Notes under the pieces: model-generated
What the model saw: only the letters and a program-made list of their open reading frames with translations
Told to the model about the DNA's origin: nothing
The model's database searches: none
Made by a program: the position numbers and the translations under genes
Source: Acidobacteriota bacterium
Lineage (GTDB): Bacteria; Acidobacteriota; Terriglobia; Terriglobales; SCQP01
Direction: 5' to 3'
Length of the DNA: 64,000 nucleotides
Assembly: GCA_004299485.1 (NCBI GenBank)
Contig: SCQP01000007.1
Span: 206,623 to 270,622 of the forward strand
Part shown: piece after piece, positions 7,211 to 16,083 of the stretch
Layout of the letters: every line of letters starts with the position of its first letter
Numbering within the stretch: position 1 is the first letter of the stretch

Positions 7211-8871
7211 TTAAGAACCCTCCTTCGCGCGTTGCGCTTCGGAGGGTCTGCGTGCGCCGTGAGGGTGAGGGGAACTTTGGGGAGCGTTGCGGTGCGCACT
7301 TGAGACGCCGCTAACTGGCTTTCGATGAGGGCCAAGCTTGGTGCGGCTTCATTCAGGACGGGTTGGGGGTAGAGGCCGAGCCAGAGGAGGACGGCCATCA
7401 TGGGCACGAGCGAGAGGGCTTCGCGGAAGTTGAGGTCGGGCACTTGCCAGTGGTGGCGGTTGGGGCCCTGGAAAGCCTGCTGCACCATTTCGATGCCGTA
7501 GAAGGTCGAGACCAGAATGCCGATGGCGCCGACGATGGCCAGGCCAACGCTGACGTGGAAGACGCCGAGCAGGATCAGAAATTCGGCGACGAAGTTGCCG
7601 AGGCCGGGCAGGCCGATGGCCGCCATGGCGAAAAATTGTCCGGCGCCGCTGGCGCGTGGGATGACGGCCCAGAGGCCGTTCATCTCCGCCATCTCGCGGG
7701 TGTGCAGACGCTCCTGGATCAGGCCAGTAATGACGAAGAGGGCGCCGGTGGAGAAGCCGTGGCAGAGGATTTCGAGCACCACGCCCTCGAGCGCCCATTT
7801 CGCCGCCTCGCTGCCGGGACCGGCGAGGGCGGCAGCGAAGACGCCGAGCAGGACGAAGCCCATGTGGCTGACGCTGGTGTAGGCGACCAGGCGCTTCATA
7901 TCCGTCTGGCCGTAGGCGAGCAGAGCGCCGTAAACGATGCCGATGCCGGCGAGAACCATCGCCCAGGGCGCGAAGGCGCGGGCGGCGTGCGGGAAGAGCG
8001 GCAGGATGAAGCGCAACAGGCCGTAGGCGCCAGTCTTGAGCATGAGGCCGGCGAGGATGAGACTGCCGGCGGTGGACGCTTCGGTGTGGGCATCGGGCAG
8101 CCAGGTGTGGAAGGGGAACATCGGCAGCTTGACGGAAAAGGCCGCGAAGAAGCCGAGCAGAATCAAGAGCGCGACGCTGGGCGAGAGCGGGGTGTGGAGA
8201 AGCTGGGCGTACTCGAAGGTGTAGACACCGGTGGCGGCGTGGTGCTTGAAGTAGAGCGCCAGAATGGCCAGCAGCATAAGCAGGCCGCTGATCTGGGTAA
8301 AGAGGAAAAACTTGATCGAGGCGTAGACGCGGCGCTCATGGCCCCAAATGGCGATGAGGAAGAACATGGGCACCAGCATCAATTCCCAGGCGAAGTAGAA
8401 CAGGAACAAATCCATCGCCAGGAAGACGCCGGTGATGCCCAGGATCAGCCAGCAAAGATTGAGATGAAAAAATCCAATGCCGCGGCTCGCGCCGCCCTTA
8501 CTCGGGGGCTCCGCCCCCGCCGCCTCCCGGTGGTCGGCGCCCCCGATTTCGCGCCAGGAGCAGAGGACGCCGATCATGCCCAGGGCGAAGGTGAGCAGAA
8601 GCAGCAGCAGGCTGAGGCCGTCGAGGGCGAGATGGAAGTGGATGCCGAACTGCGGAATCCAGTTCCAGTTGACTTCGCGCAGCCAGTGGCCTTGCTGCGC
8701 GCCGGTGAACTGGCCAGCGCCGGAACGGATCCAGATTTGGAGAGTGAGGACGAAGTCGAGGGCGATGCCGATGAGGGCGATCCAGCGCGGGGCGCTGTTG
8801 GACCAGCGGGCGGCGAGGGCGGCCAAACCTCCTGCGGCGGCGAGGATGACCAGTATCCACAGTAGGATCAT
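7207..8871 (-). CDS. nuoM: NADH-quinone oxidoreductase subunit M, with in-frame repeat insertion
   Basis: Antiporter-like proton-pumping subunit of complex I, 554 residues. Family landmarks include FFLIAIWG, KLPMFPFHTWLPDAHTEAST (helix 7-8 Lys/His region), AYTSVSHMGFVLLG and FHLNLCWLILGITG. Between SWREIGG and GFFHLNL it carries about 18 extra residues (DHREAAGAEPPSKGGAS) encoded by the hairpin repeat at 8482-8545. A close relative of this segment is inserted in nuoG. It falls in a loop between membrane helices, so function may be kept. Overlaps nuoN by 4 bp; the gap to nuoL is filled by a heptamer array. Confidence 0.96.
   Translation of the reverse strand: MILLWILVILAAAGGLAALAARWSNSAPRWIALIGIALDFVLTLQIWIRSGAGQFTGAQQGHWLREVNWNWIPQFGIHFHLALDGLSLLLLLLTFALGMIGVLCSWREIGGADHREAAGAEPPSKGGASRGIGFFHLNLCWLILGITGVFLAMDLFLFYFAWELMLVPMFFLIAIWGHERRVYASIKFFLFTQISGLLMLLAILALYFKHHAATGVYTFEYAQLLHTPLSPSVALLILLGFFAAFSVKLPMFPFHTWLPDAHTEASTAGSLILAGLMLKTGAYGLLRFILPLFPHAARAFAPWAMVLAGIGIVYGALLAYGQTDMKRLVAYTSVSHMGFVLLGVFAAALAGPGSEAAKWALEGVVLEILCHGFSTGALFVITGLIQERLHTREMAEMNGLWAVIPRASGAGQFFAMAAIGLPGLGNFVAEFLILLGVFHVSVGLAIVGAIGILVSTFYGIEMVQQAFQGPNRHHWQVPDLNFREALSLVPMMAVLLWLGLYPQPVLNEAAPSLALIESQLAASQVRTATLPKVPLTLTAHADPPKRNARRRVLK
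8482..8545 (-). repeat. Hairpin element inserted in frame in nuoM (copy 1 of 2)
   Basis: About 64 bp with two stem-loops: GCGGC-GCGA-GCCGC at one end and GGGGGC-TCC-GCCCCC in the middle. It aligns along its length with 14973-15031 in nuoG, where the central stem is shorter. Both copies are read in the same frame, giving REAAG...SGAS/GGAS peptides. Confidence 0.85.
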
Positions 8872-8887
8872 TGCGCCCCCCCGAGGA

Positions 8888-8922
8888 GGGAAAAGGGAAG
8901 AGGGAAAAGGGACAAGGGGGTC
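8888..8922. repeat. Heptamer array GGGAAAA-type in nuoL/nuoM gap
   Basis: Units GGGAAAA, GGGAAGA, GGGAAAA, GGGACAA and a degenerate GGGGGTC. Together with a short G-rich stretch they make up the whole 49-bp space between nuoL stop and nuoM start. Confidence 0.85.
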
Positions 8923-10825
8923 ATGGGCGCCCCCAGAGGACGACGACCATCAGGAGGATGGCGCCGGCGGTGATCCAGCCGGCGTAGCGGCGGACGAGGC
9001 CGGACTCGGTGGGCGAGAGCCAGCGATAGAAGGTCTGGCAGAGCCAGGCAATGCCGTCGAAGATTTTGTCGACCACATCGTGGCGGCCGCGGCGGGCGAG
9101 GACGACGGTGGGGTTTACGAAGACGCGGTCATAGAACCAGTCCATGCCCCAGTCGGAGTACCAGAAGCGGTGCAGGTCCTGGGCAAAGCCGCCCGCCATG
9201 AGATTTTCGACCAGCGACGGCTTCTGGAGATAGAACAGCCAGATGAGATAGACGCCCAGGAAAAACGCCACGGCGGCGATGGCTTCGGAGGCGAGCTCGC
9301 TCATGCTGTTGAGGCGAACGACGTCGAGCACGGGCAGAGCGGTCGAGAGGAAATGGGTCATGCGCTCGCCGCCGCCGAAGGCTGCGGGGAGATTGAAGAA
9401 GCCGGCGAGCATCGACAGGAACGCCAGGATGATCATCGGCCACTGGATGGTCCAACGCGGGAACAGGCGCGGGGGCTGCTGTTGCTTGCCGTAGAAGACA
9501 ACAAAGATGAGGCGGGAGATGTAGAGGGCGGTCAGGAGGGCGCCGACCATGGCGCCGATCCAGAGCCAAGTGTGGCCGAAGGGGCTGGCGCCGGCCTGCC
9601 ACATAATCACTCCCTTGCTGTAAAAGCCGGCGCTGATGAGGGGCAAACCGGCAAGGGCGGAGCCGGCAAAGACGAAGCACCAGAAGGCGAGCGGCAGTTT
9701 GTGGCGCAGGCCACCCATTTTGAAGATGTTGTGCTCGTCGGCCAGGGCTTCGATGACGACGCCGGAGGCGAGGAAGAGGAGAGCCTTGAAGAAGGCGTGA
9801 CTGACGAGGTGGAAAATCGCCGCCGACCAGGCGCCGACGCCGAGGGCGAGGAACATGTAGCCGATCTGACTGACGGTGGAGTAGGCGAGAATGCGCTTGA
9901 TGTCGGTCTGGGCGAGGGCGGAGAAGCCGGCAAGCAACAGGGTGCAGAAACCGATCAGGGCGACGGCGAACATGGCCGCGGGCGAGAGCTCGAAGAGCAC
10001 ATGGGTGCGGGCGATGAGGTAGACGCCGGCGGTGACCATGGTGGCGGCATGGATGAGGGCGCTGGTGGGGGTGGGACCGGCCATGGCGTCGGGCAGCCAG
10101 GTCTGCAGGGGAAGCTGCGCGGATTTGCCCACCGCGCCGCCGATCAGCAGGAAGCAGGCCACCGTCGCCGCCGCCGCACCGACGTGCCAGTGCAGCCGGG
10201 CGGCGGCCATCAGCGGCTGAATGTCGAGCGTACCGAGACGGTCGAAGAGCAGGAAGAGGCCGAGGATGAAGGCCGTGTCGCCGGCGCGGGTGACGATGAA
10301 GGCTTTGCGGCCGGCGAGGCCGTTGGCTTCATCGCCGTACCAGAAGCCGATCAGCAAGTAACTGCACAGGCCGACGCCTTCCCAACCCAGCAGCAGCAGC
10401 AGCAGGTTGTTCGCCAGGGTCAGCGTCAGCATCGACGCGACGAACAGATTCATGTAGGCGAAGAAGCGCTCGTAGCCCTCGGAATGTTCCATGTGTTCGG
10501 TCGAATACACATGGATCAAAAAGCTGACGAAGCTCACCACCAGGGTCATGACCACCGACAGGGCGTCGAGGTAGAGGCCCATGTCGACGTGGAAACTGCC
10601 CACCGCGACCCAGTGCCAGACGATCTGGGTGAAGGGCGCTCCGGACGACTTCATGAAGGCGATGCCGATCAGCAGCGAGATGACAAAGGAAGCGCCGATC
10701 GAGAGCGAACCCAGCCAGGCGGCGACGCGCTTGCCGAGATTGCGTCCCCAGACCATGAGGACGAAGGCCGAGACGAAGGGGATGATGGGCTCGAGCCAGA
10801 GCGCGTTGTAAACGGAGGGGTGCAT
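8921..10825 (-). CDS. nuoL: NADH-quinone oxidoreductase subunit L
   Basis: Largest antiporter-like membrane subunit of complex I, 634 residues, with the C-terminal extension that carries the lateral amphipathic helix. Landmarks: GWEGVGLCSYLLIGFWY, SAQLPLQTWLPDAMAGPTP, SALIHAATMVTAGVYL and AYSTVSQIGYM. The C-terminal part (DLHRFWYSDWGMDWFYDRV) and final membrane helix are intact. It is flanked upstream by two GGGAAAA units before nuoK's stop and downstream by the array before nuoM. Start ATG at 10825 gives the usual N-terminus. Confidence 0.97.
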   Translation of the reverse strand: MHPSVYNALWLEPIIPFVSAFVLMVWGRNLGKRVAAWLGSLSIGASFVISLLIGIAFMKSSGAPFTQIVWHWVAVGSFHVDMGLYLDALSVVMTLVVSFVSFLIHVYSTEHMEHSEGYERFFAYMNLFVASMLTLTLANNLLLLLLGWEGVGLCSYLLIGFWYGDEANGLAGRKAFIVTRAGDTAFILGLFLLFDRLGTLDIQPLMAAARLHWHVGAAAATVACFLLIGGAVGKSAQLPLQTWLPDAMAGPTPTSALIHAATMVTAGVYLIARTHVLFELSPAAMFAVALIGFCTLLLAGFSALAQTDIKRILAYSTVSQIGYMFLALGVGAWSAAIFHLVSHAFFKALLFLASGVVIEALADEHNIFKMGGLRHKLPLAFWCFVFAGSALAGLPLISAGFYSKGVIMWQAGASPFGHTWLWIGAMVGALLTALYISRLIFVVFYGKQQQPPRLFPRWTIQWPMIILAFLSMLAGFFNLPAAFGGGERMTHFLSTALPVLDVVRLNSMSELASEAIAAVAFFLGVYLIWLFYLQKPSLVENLMAGGFAQDLHRFWYSDWGMDWFYDRVFVNPTVVLARRGRHDVVDKIFDGIAWLCQTFYRWLSPTESGLVRRYAGWITAGAILLMVVVLWGRP

Positions 10826-10826
10826 A

Positions 10827-10840
10827 GGGAAAAGGGAAAA
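10827..10840. repeat. Two GGGAAAA heptamers in nuoK/nuoL gap
   Basis: GGGAAAA repeated twice, followed by GGCTCGG, filling the 24-bp gap. GGCTCGG (CCGAGCC on the coding strand) also borders arrays at 16015 and 22138. Confidence 0.75.
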
Positions 10841-10849
10841 GGCTCGGGG

Positions 10850-11146
10850 TTATCCTTTCATCTTGTTGGCCTTGTCGGCCTCGACGGATTGGGTTTGGTG
10901 GTGGAGCTGCAGGAGAAGAGCGAGGCCGACGGCGACTTCGGCGGCGGCGACGGCGAGGATGAAGAGGAACATGACCTGGCCATCGGGCTGGTTCCAGGCG
11001 GAGGCGGCGGCGATGAAGGCGAGACCGGCGGCGTTCAGCATAACTTCGATCGACACGAGAATCATGAGCAAATTGCGGCGGGCGATCAGGCCGACTACAC
11101 CGATGGCGAAGAGGACTGCAGCGAGCAACAAACCCATGTGAGTCAT
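10850..11146 (-). CDS. nuoK: NADH-quinone oxidoreductase subunit K
   Basis: Small membrane subunit of complex I, 98 residues, three helices. The conserved buried glutamates are present in SIEVMLNAAGLAF and AAAEVAVGLALL, forming part of the E-channel. A longer upstream frame exists, but the ATG at 11146, which overlaps nuoJ's stop by 4 bp (ATGA), gives the exact family length and N-terminus, so it was chosen. The C-terminus SVEADKANKMKG is typical. Confidence 0.96.
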   Translation of the reverse strand: MTHMGLLLAAVLFAIGVVGLIARRNLLMILVSIEVMLNAAGLAFIAAASAWNQPDGQVMFLFILAVAAAEVAVGLALLLQLHHQTQSVEADKANKMKG

Positions 11147-11694
11147 TGCGTCGCTCCTTTTGTTGTGGCGGCCATTTCCTCTTCCACCGTGTGGGTCTGG
11201 CGGCGGCCGACGCTGGAGCCGATGTGATAGGCGGCGATGACGGCGCCCATGAGCAGGACCGAGGCCAGCTCGACGCCGATGATGTAGGTGGACAGCAGCG
11301 AGCGGCCGACGGCTTGTGGACCGACGTGATGGATGGCGTAGGCGGGGGCGGGGCTGGGGATAATCGTCCAGAGGAAGGCGGCGAGCAGTAGGGCGGCGAG
11401 GATGACGGGGCCGATCCAGCCACGGCCCGGCTGCCATTGCTTTTCCTGCTGCTTGGCGGCTGCCCCCAGGTTCAGCATCATGGTCACGAAGACGAAGAGC
11501 ACCATGATGGCGCCGGCGTAAATGATGACTTCGAGAGCCGCCAGATAGGGCGCGCCCAGAGCGTAGATGGCCACCGCGACCGCCAGCAGCGAGGGGACGA
11601 GATAGAGCAGGGCGTGGAAGGCGTTCATGCGCGTGATCGCCAGGATGGTGGCGATGATGGCGATGATGGCGGCGAAGCCGAATAAGACTGGCAT
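11143..11694 (-). CDS. nuoJ: NADH-quinone oxidoreductase subunit J
   Basis: Membrane subunit of complex I, 183 residues. The start at 11694 (MPVLFGF) was chosen because the longer frame upstream is encoded by repeat DNA and overlaps nuoI. Family features: helix 3 EVIIYAGAIMVLFVFVTMML with its pi-bulge region and NAFHALLYLV. The C-terminal tail (RRQTHTVEEE) is soluble. It overlaps nuoK by 4 bp. The gap to nuoI is occupied by a GGGAAAA array. Confidence 0.95.
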   Translation of the reverse strand: MPVLFGFAAIIAIIATILAITRMNAFHALLYLVPSLLAVAVAIYALGAPYLAALEVIIYAGAIMVLFVFVTMMLNLGAAAKQQEKQWQPGRGWIGPVILAALLLAAFLWTIIPSPAPAYAIHHVGPQAVGRSLLSTYIIGVELASVLLMGAVIAAYHIGSSVGRRQTHTVEEEMAATTKGATQ

Positions 11695-11702
11695 GGCTAG
11701 GA

Positions 11703-11737
11703 GGGAAGAGGGAAAAGGGAAAAGGGAAAAGGGGTCA
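11703..11737. repeat. Heptamer array GGGAARA in nuoI/nuoJ gap
   Basis: Units GGGAAGA, GGGAAAA x3, then GGGGTCA, reaching into nuoI's stop codon. The same word as the arrays at 8888, 10827 and 35606. Confidence 0.85.
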
Positions 11738-12250
11738 TGGGAGGAGGGAGTGGAGATCGACGGGGGGGGCTTCGTGTTCGGATTGGCCTTTGTCTTTGCC
11801 GCCGATCTGGACGCCGGAGACACGCCAGAAGTTGTAGCCGGGGTATTTGCCGGGGCCGTTGATGAGCAGGTTCTCCTTTTCGTAGACCATGTCCTGACGC
11901 CGATATTCGCTCATTTCGATGTCGGGTGTCAGTTGAATTGCGTAGGTGGGGCAAGCATCCTCGCAGAGGCCGCAGAAGATGCAGCGGGAAAAATTGATGC
12001 GGAACCACTCGGGGTAGCGGCGGCCGGTTTCGTCTTCGGTGGCTTGCAGGGCGATGCAGTCGACCGGGCAGACCACGGCGCAGAGGTAGCAGGCGACGCA
12101 GCGTTCGCCACCGTCGGGGTCGCGGGAAAGGATGATGCGGCCGCGATAGCGGGCGGATAAATAGGCCTTTTCCTCCGGGTACTGGATGGTCACACGTTTG
12201 GCGAACATGTGCAGGAAAACGTCCCAGAGAGTGCGAATGATGGAGAACAT
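11735..12250 (-). CDS. nuoI: NADH-quinone oxidoreductase subunit I, 2x[4Fe-4S]
   Basis: Peripheral-arm subunit carrying clusters N6a and N6b, 171 residues. Two CxxCxxCxxxCP motifs are complete: [15 protein letters not shown] and [15 protein letters not shown]. The N-terminal amphipathic helix that docks on NuoH is present ([17 protein letters not shown]). The C-terminal tail [15 protein letters not shown] is somewhat longer than minimal NuoI. Five bases separate it from nuoH. ATG at 12250 gives the normal start. Confidence 0.97.
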   Translation of the reverse strand: MFSIIRTLWDVFLHMFAKRVTIQYPEEKAYLSARYRGRIILSRDPDGGERCVACYLCAVVCPVDCIALQATEDETGRRYPEWFRINFSRCIFCGLCEDACPTYAIQLTPDIEMSEYRRQDMVYEKENLLINGPGKYPGYNFWRVSGVQIGGKDKGQSEHEAPPVDLHSLLP

Positions 12251-12255
12251 GAGTG

Positions 12256-13227
12256 CTACTTGAGCGCGACGACGATGGCTCCTGTCACCAGTAAGTTGGC
12301 CAGGGCGAGCGGCAGCATCAGCTTCCAGCCCCAGGTCATCAACTGGTCAAAACGCGGGCGCGGCAGGGCCGCCCGCAAGAGGATGAAGAAACCGATGAAA
12401 CCGAACATCTTGATCAGGAACCAGACCAGGCCAGGCAGGCCCGGACCCAGCCAGCCGCCGAAAAACAGCACCGTGATCAGGCAGGAGATGAGCGTGACGC
12501 CCAGGTACTCGCCCACGAAAAACAGGCCGAACTTCATGCCCGAGTACTCACTGTGGAAGCCGGCGACGAGTTCGGATTCGGCTTCGGGCAGATCGAAGGG
12601 CAGGCGGCGGGTTTCGGCGACGCCGGCGATGAGAAAGAGGACGAAGCCCAGGAACTGCGGAATCACAAACAGCATGTTCTTCTCCTGGGCCTGCACAATG
12701 GCGCCCAGGCTGAAGGAGCCGGCGAGAATTACCGTGCCCATGACCGCGAGGCCCATGAAGACTTCGTAGCTGAGCATCTGGGCGGCGGCGCGCATGCCGC
12801 CGAGGAGCGAATACTTGTTGTTCGAGGCCCAGCCGCCGATGACCACGCTGTAGACGCCGAGCGAGGACATGGCGAGGAAGAACAGCAGGCCGATGTTGAG
12901 GTCGGTGACGACAATGCCGGAGGCGAAGGGCACGACGGCAAAGCCCATGAGAACGGTGGCGGCGACGATGGCGGGCGCGACGATGAAGGGCCATTTGTCG
13001 GCGAAGGGCGGAATCCAGTCTTCCTTGAAAAACAGCTTGACGGCGTCGGCGAGGGGCTGGAGCAGACCGAAGGGGCCGACGCGGTTGGGACCGTAGCGGT
13101 CCTGCCAGACGGCGAGCAAGCGGCGCTCCACCCAGATGAGGAAGGCGGCGATGTTGAGAGCGAAGAAGAGGATGCCGAGCAGGGACCAGATCGGGTACGG
13201 GCTGACCAGGTTTACCAGTTCCTTCAT
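12256..13227 (-). CDS. nuoH: NADH-quinone oxidoreductase subunit H
   Basis: Membrane subunit forming the quinone chamber, 323 residues, eight helices. Signatures: [42 protein letters not shown] and [21 protein letters not shown] (acidic quinone-site loop). Overlaps nuoG's stop by 4 bp. Length and motifs are standard, no insertions seen. Confidence 0.97.
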   Translation of the reverse strand: MKELVNLVSPYPIWSLLGILFFALNIAAFLIWVERRLLAVWQDRYGPNRVGPFGLLQPLADAVKLFFKEDWIPPFADKWPFIVAPAIVAATVLMGFAVVPFASGIVVTDLNIGLLFFLAMSSLGVYSVVIGGWASNNKYSLLGGMRAAAQMLSYEVFMGLAVMGTVILAGSFSLGAIVQAQEKNMLFVIPQFLGFVLFLIAGVAETRRLPFDLPEAESELVAGFHSEYSGMKFGLFFVGEYLGVTLISCLITVLFFGGWLGPGLPGLVWFLIKMFGFIGFFILLRAALPRPRFDQLMTWGWKLMLPLALANLLVTGAIVVALK

Positions 13228-15965
13228 CGCGCCGCCTCCGCGGGTTCGATTTTGGTCCAGGCGGGCAGGGCGGCACCGTCGAAGGCGGTGAAGCCGGCGG
13301 GGACGGTGGCCAGGCTTGCGGCCAGGCCGGGGACGATGCGGAGGGGGACTTGATAGGCGCGGCTGTCCAACTCGATGCGCATGGGCTGGCCGTCACGCCA
13401 GCCAGCGGCGGTGGCGGCTTCGGCGCTCACGCCGACGTAGGCGGCGGGGGAGAGCTCGGCGATCGCTTTGCCCAGGCGGCTCAGCTCGTCGGAGCCGAAG
13501 AGGTGGTGGGAGCGAAGGGTGAGGAAGCTGCCGGGGGTTTGAGGGAGGGGTGAACTTATGGGGCCCTGCTTCGCGCTGCGCGCTACGCAGGGCGCCCCGT
13601 CGAAGAGACGGACACCCGCGTCGCCACCGCGTATAGATTGGTTTACTTCACTCTGGTAGCCGAGTTGCGATTGGGGCGAGTTCCAGCCGGGGCGCCAGAA
13701 GAAGGCGGTGAGGGCGGCGGGGGGCTGGGCGTTGTAGCCCTCCATGGTGAAGCTGAGGGCGGTGTCCTCATCTACAGGGGGCTTGGGCTCGCTGACGCTG
13801 ATATCGGCGTCTTTCGCGGTGCGGCCGCTGAAGCGATGGGTTTCGCGCGGCATTTTCTGCTCGGCCAGGCGGAAGCTGGCGGCCGGGGCGGCGTCGCGCA
13901 CTTTGGCCAGCGCGGGTTCCGACGCGGCGAGTGAGGCGAGGAGACCGTCGAGCTCGACGTCGTGATCCTGGGCTTGCTCCAACCAGCGCCAGGACTCGCG
14001 GATTTCCGGATTGGGCGACAGTACCTGGAAGAAACGCTGGGCGCGGCCTTCGTTGCTGATGAAGGTACCGTCGCCTTCGGCCCAGCTTGCGGCGGGCAGG
14101 ACGAGCTCGGCGGCTTGAGCGGTCGAATGGGTGACCTGATCGAGAACGACGAGATGGCGGCGGGGGTTGCCGACTTCATCGAGCGGCGGGACGCGGAAGC
14201 GGGTGAGAAAGGCTTCGACGGCGGCGGCAGGGGCACGGCGCTCGAGGTCGGTTTCGAGCACGATCACGGTTTCGATATCGTCGAAACGGGCGAGATCGAG
14301 ACCCTCACCCAAGGGGCGCGGGTTGAGCAGCGCCAGGCCGAGGGAGTTGGCTTCCGGAACCACGAAGCTGAGTTCGGGCTTGCGGCCACGCTTTACCAGC
14401 TCGGCAGCGACGGCAGCGGCGGCTTCAATCAACGCCGGGCTGCCGCAGCTTGTTCCGGCGATGATTAACGGGCGATCTGCGGCGAGCAAGGCAGCGAAGA
14501 TGGGGCCGTTGAAGTCGAGGGCGAGACGGGCGAGATCGTCGGGGGCGGCGTGATGGCAGGCGGTCGAGATGTCATCGAGCTTGGTGGCGGCGGGGGTGAG
14601 CTGGAAGAGCGGGCCGTGAGCGTCCTGAATGGCTTCGCGGGCGGCGTGGTCGAGCCAGTGCGGAATTTTGAGGGGATCGCAGATTTCGCGCAGGGGCTTT
14701 TTGCGCATGGCCTGGCGGAGGCTGAGGGCCATGCGGGCGGCGGAGTTGGTGAGGTCTTCGCCCAAGACCAAGGCAGCATCGCAGTTTTCGATGTCGCGCA
14801 GGCTAGGAACGTGGGCGAGGCCGGAGCGCATCAGATCGAGGATGCGGTTGATCAGCGCCAGCTCGTTGTCGCGCATGCCGGCGAAGAAGCGGTCGCGGCC
14901 GACGAGTTCACGGAGGGCGAAGTTGGATTCGAGCGAAGCGCGCGGGGAGCCGATGCCAATCATGCGGCCGGGGCGGCTCGCGCCGCTTTTATCGGGGCTT
15001 CGCCCCGCGGCCTCCCGCTGGTCGGCCTCCCCCCATCGCGCCGCTTGAGCTGCGACGAGGTCGCGCAGGTGGTTGAGGCCGGCTTCGGCGGTCGTGGGGA
15101 CGCCGCGGACGACGGCCTGACGGATGCGCTGATCGGAGGCCAGATATTCGTAGGCGTAGCGGCCGCGGTCGCAGAGGAAGTAGCCGTTGATCTCGCTGTT
15201 GTAGCGGTTGAAGGTGGTGCGGACGCTGTTGTAGCGTTCGCCGGGTGAGATGTTGCAGCCGAGCGAGCAATGGGCGCAGACCGAAGGGGTCCAGCGCAGG
15301 TCCCATTTGCGGGTGTAATGATGCTTGAGGGTGGCGTCGGTGAAGACGCCGGTGGGGCAAACCTCGACCAGATTGCCTGCGAACTCGCTGGCCAGCACGC
15401 CGTCCTGCTCGCGGCCGAAAAACACGCGGTCGCTGATGCCCAGCGCGTCGAAATCGCGGCCGCCAGCGTACTCACGATAGAAGCGCACGCAGCGGTAGCA
15501 CTGGATACAGCGGTTCATTTCGTGGTGAACGAAGGGACCGAGGTACTGATTGCGGAAGGTGCGTTTCTGGAAGCGGTAGCGGCGATAACTGTGGCCAGTC
15601 ATCACCGTCATGTCCTGAAGCTGGCAGTGGCCGCCTTCATCGCACACGGGACAATCGTGGGGATGGTGCACCATCATGCCTTCGATCACCGAAGAGCGGA
15701 AGGCGACGGCTTCGGGATGCTCGATCGAGATGCGGAGGCCCTCGCTCACCGGCGTCATGCAGGACATCACCAGGCGGCCGTGCTCATCGTGCTCATCCTT
15801 GAGCTGCTTGACGGCGCACTGGCGGCAGGCGCCGACGGAGCCCATGGCGGGGTGCCAGCAGAAGTAGGGCAGGTCGAAGCCGAGCGAGAGACAGGCCTGG
15901 AGCATGGACTGGTTCGCGCCCACTGTGTAGGGGTGGCCGTCGACGATGATGTGAACGCTAGGCAT
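13224..15965 (-). CDS. nuoG: NADH-quinone oxidoreductase subunit G, with two repeat-derived in-frame insertions
   Basis: Iron-sulfur subunit of the N-module, 913 residues. The N-terminal [2Fe-2S] ferredoxin domain has [19 protein letters not shown], followed by [16 protein letters not shown] (His/Cys clusters), a [14 protein letters not shown] cluster and a 4Fe-4S/molybdopterin-like domain starting [13 protein letters not shown] 15965 is preferred over an in-frame TTG at 15974 that lies inside the heptamer array. Two segments are foreign to the family: [14 protein letters not shown] (hairpin repeat 14973-15031, shared with nuoM) and [17 protein letters not shown] (palindrome near 13560). Overlaps nuoH by 4 bp. 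Confidence 0.95.
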   Translation of the reverse strand: MPSVHIIVDGHPYTVGANQSMLQACLSLGFDLPYFCWHPAMGSVGACRQCAVKQLKDEHDEHGRLVMSCMTPVSEGLRISIEHPEAVAFRSSVIEGMMVHHPHDCPVCDEGGHCQLQDMTVMTGHSYRRYRFQKRTFRNQYLGPFVHHEMNRCIQCYRCVRFYREYAGGRDFDALGISDRVFFGREQDGVLASEFAGNLVEVCPTGVFTDATLKHHYTRKWDLRWTPSVCAHCSLGCNISPGERYNSVRTTFNRYNSEINGYFLCDRGRYAYEYLASDQRIRQAVVRGVPTTAEAGLNHLRDLVAAQAARWGEADQREAAGRSPDKSGASRPGRMIGIGSPRASLESNFALRELVGRDRFFAGMRDNELALINRILDLMRSGLAHVPSLRDIENCDAALVLGEDLTNSAARMALSLRQAMRKKPLREICDPLKIPHWLDHAAREAIQDAHGPLFQLTPAATKLDDISTACHHAAPDDLARLALDFNGPIFAALLAADRPLIIAGTSCGSPALIEAAAAVAAELVKRGRKPELSFVVPEANSLGLALLNPRPLGEGLDLARFDDIETVIVLETDLERRAPAAAVEAFLTRFRVPPLDEVGNPRRHLVVLDQVTHSTAQAAELVLPAASWAEGDGTFISNEGRAQRFFQVLSPNPEIRESWRWLEQAQDHDVELDGLLASLAASEPALAKVRDAAPAASFRLAEQKMPRETHRFSGRTAKDADISVSEPKPPVDEDTALSFTMEGYNAQPPAALTAFFWRPGWNSPQSQLGYQSEVNQSIRGGDAGVRLFDGAPCVARSAKQGPISSPLPQTPGSFLTLRSHHLFGSDELSRLGKAIAELSPAAYVGVSAEAATAAGWRDGQPMRIELDSRAYQVPLRIVPGLAASLATVPAGFTAFDGAALPAWTKIEPAEAAR
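13555..13640 (-). repeat. Palindromic in-frame insertion in nuoG
   Basis: Hairpin with arms GGGGCCCTGC (13560-13569) and GCAGGG-CG-CCCC (13587-13598), inner GCGCTGCGCGC loop. It encodes a stretch from about GGDAGV to KQGP that is foreign to NuoG family sequence. No second copy was found in this window, so element status is inferred from structure and context. Edges approximate. Confidence 0.5.
14973..15031 (-). repeat. Hairpin element inserted in frame in nuoG (copy 2 of 2)
   Basis: About 59 bp. Two stem-loops, GCGGC-GCGA-GCCGC and GGGGC-TTC-GCCCC, and flanks CCTCCCGCTGGTCGGC match the nuoM copy (CCTCCCGGTGGTCGGC). Length difference is a small multiple of three in coding effect, so both remain in frame. 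Confidence 0.85.
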
Positions 15966-15973
15966 GAGGGGCA

Positions 15974-16017
15974 AGTGGCTAGTGGTTAGTGGTTAGTGGC
16001 TAGTGGCTAGTGGCTAG
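15974..16017. repeat. Heptamer array, 6 x AGTGGYT, upstream of nuoG
   Basis: Units AGTGGCT, AGTGGTT, AGTGGTT, AGTGGCT, AGTGGCT, AGTGGCT then AG. It lies 8 bp before the nuoG ATG, over the place where a Shine-Dalgarno would be. The same word recurs at 22111-22138. Bordered by GGAAGGCTCGG. Confidence 0.9.
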
Positions 16018-16060
16018 GAAGGCTCGGAAGTTGTGGCGCACCCCGGGCGCACGGCAGGAC

Positions 16061-16081
16061 TGACGGCTGATGGCTGATGGC
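16061..16081. repeat. Three heptamers TGAYGGC after nuoF
   Basis: TGACGGC, TGATGGC, TGATGGC, immediately downstream of the nuoF stop in the nuoF-nuoG gap. Confidence 0.7.
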
Positions 16082-16083
16082 GA

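Noticed and set aside
8477-11227. 916-codon plus-strand frame opposite nuoK-nuoM
   Set aside because: Shadow of membrane-protein genes; no domains, highly acidic low-complexity translation.
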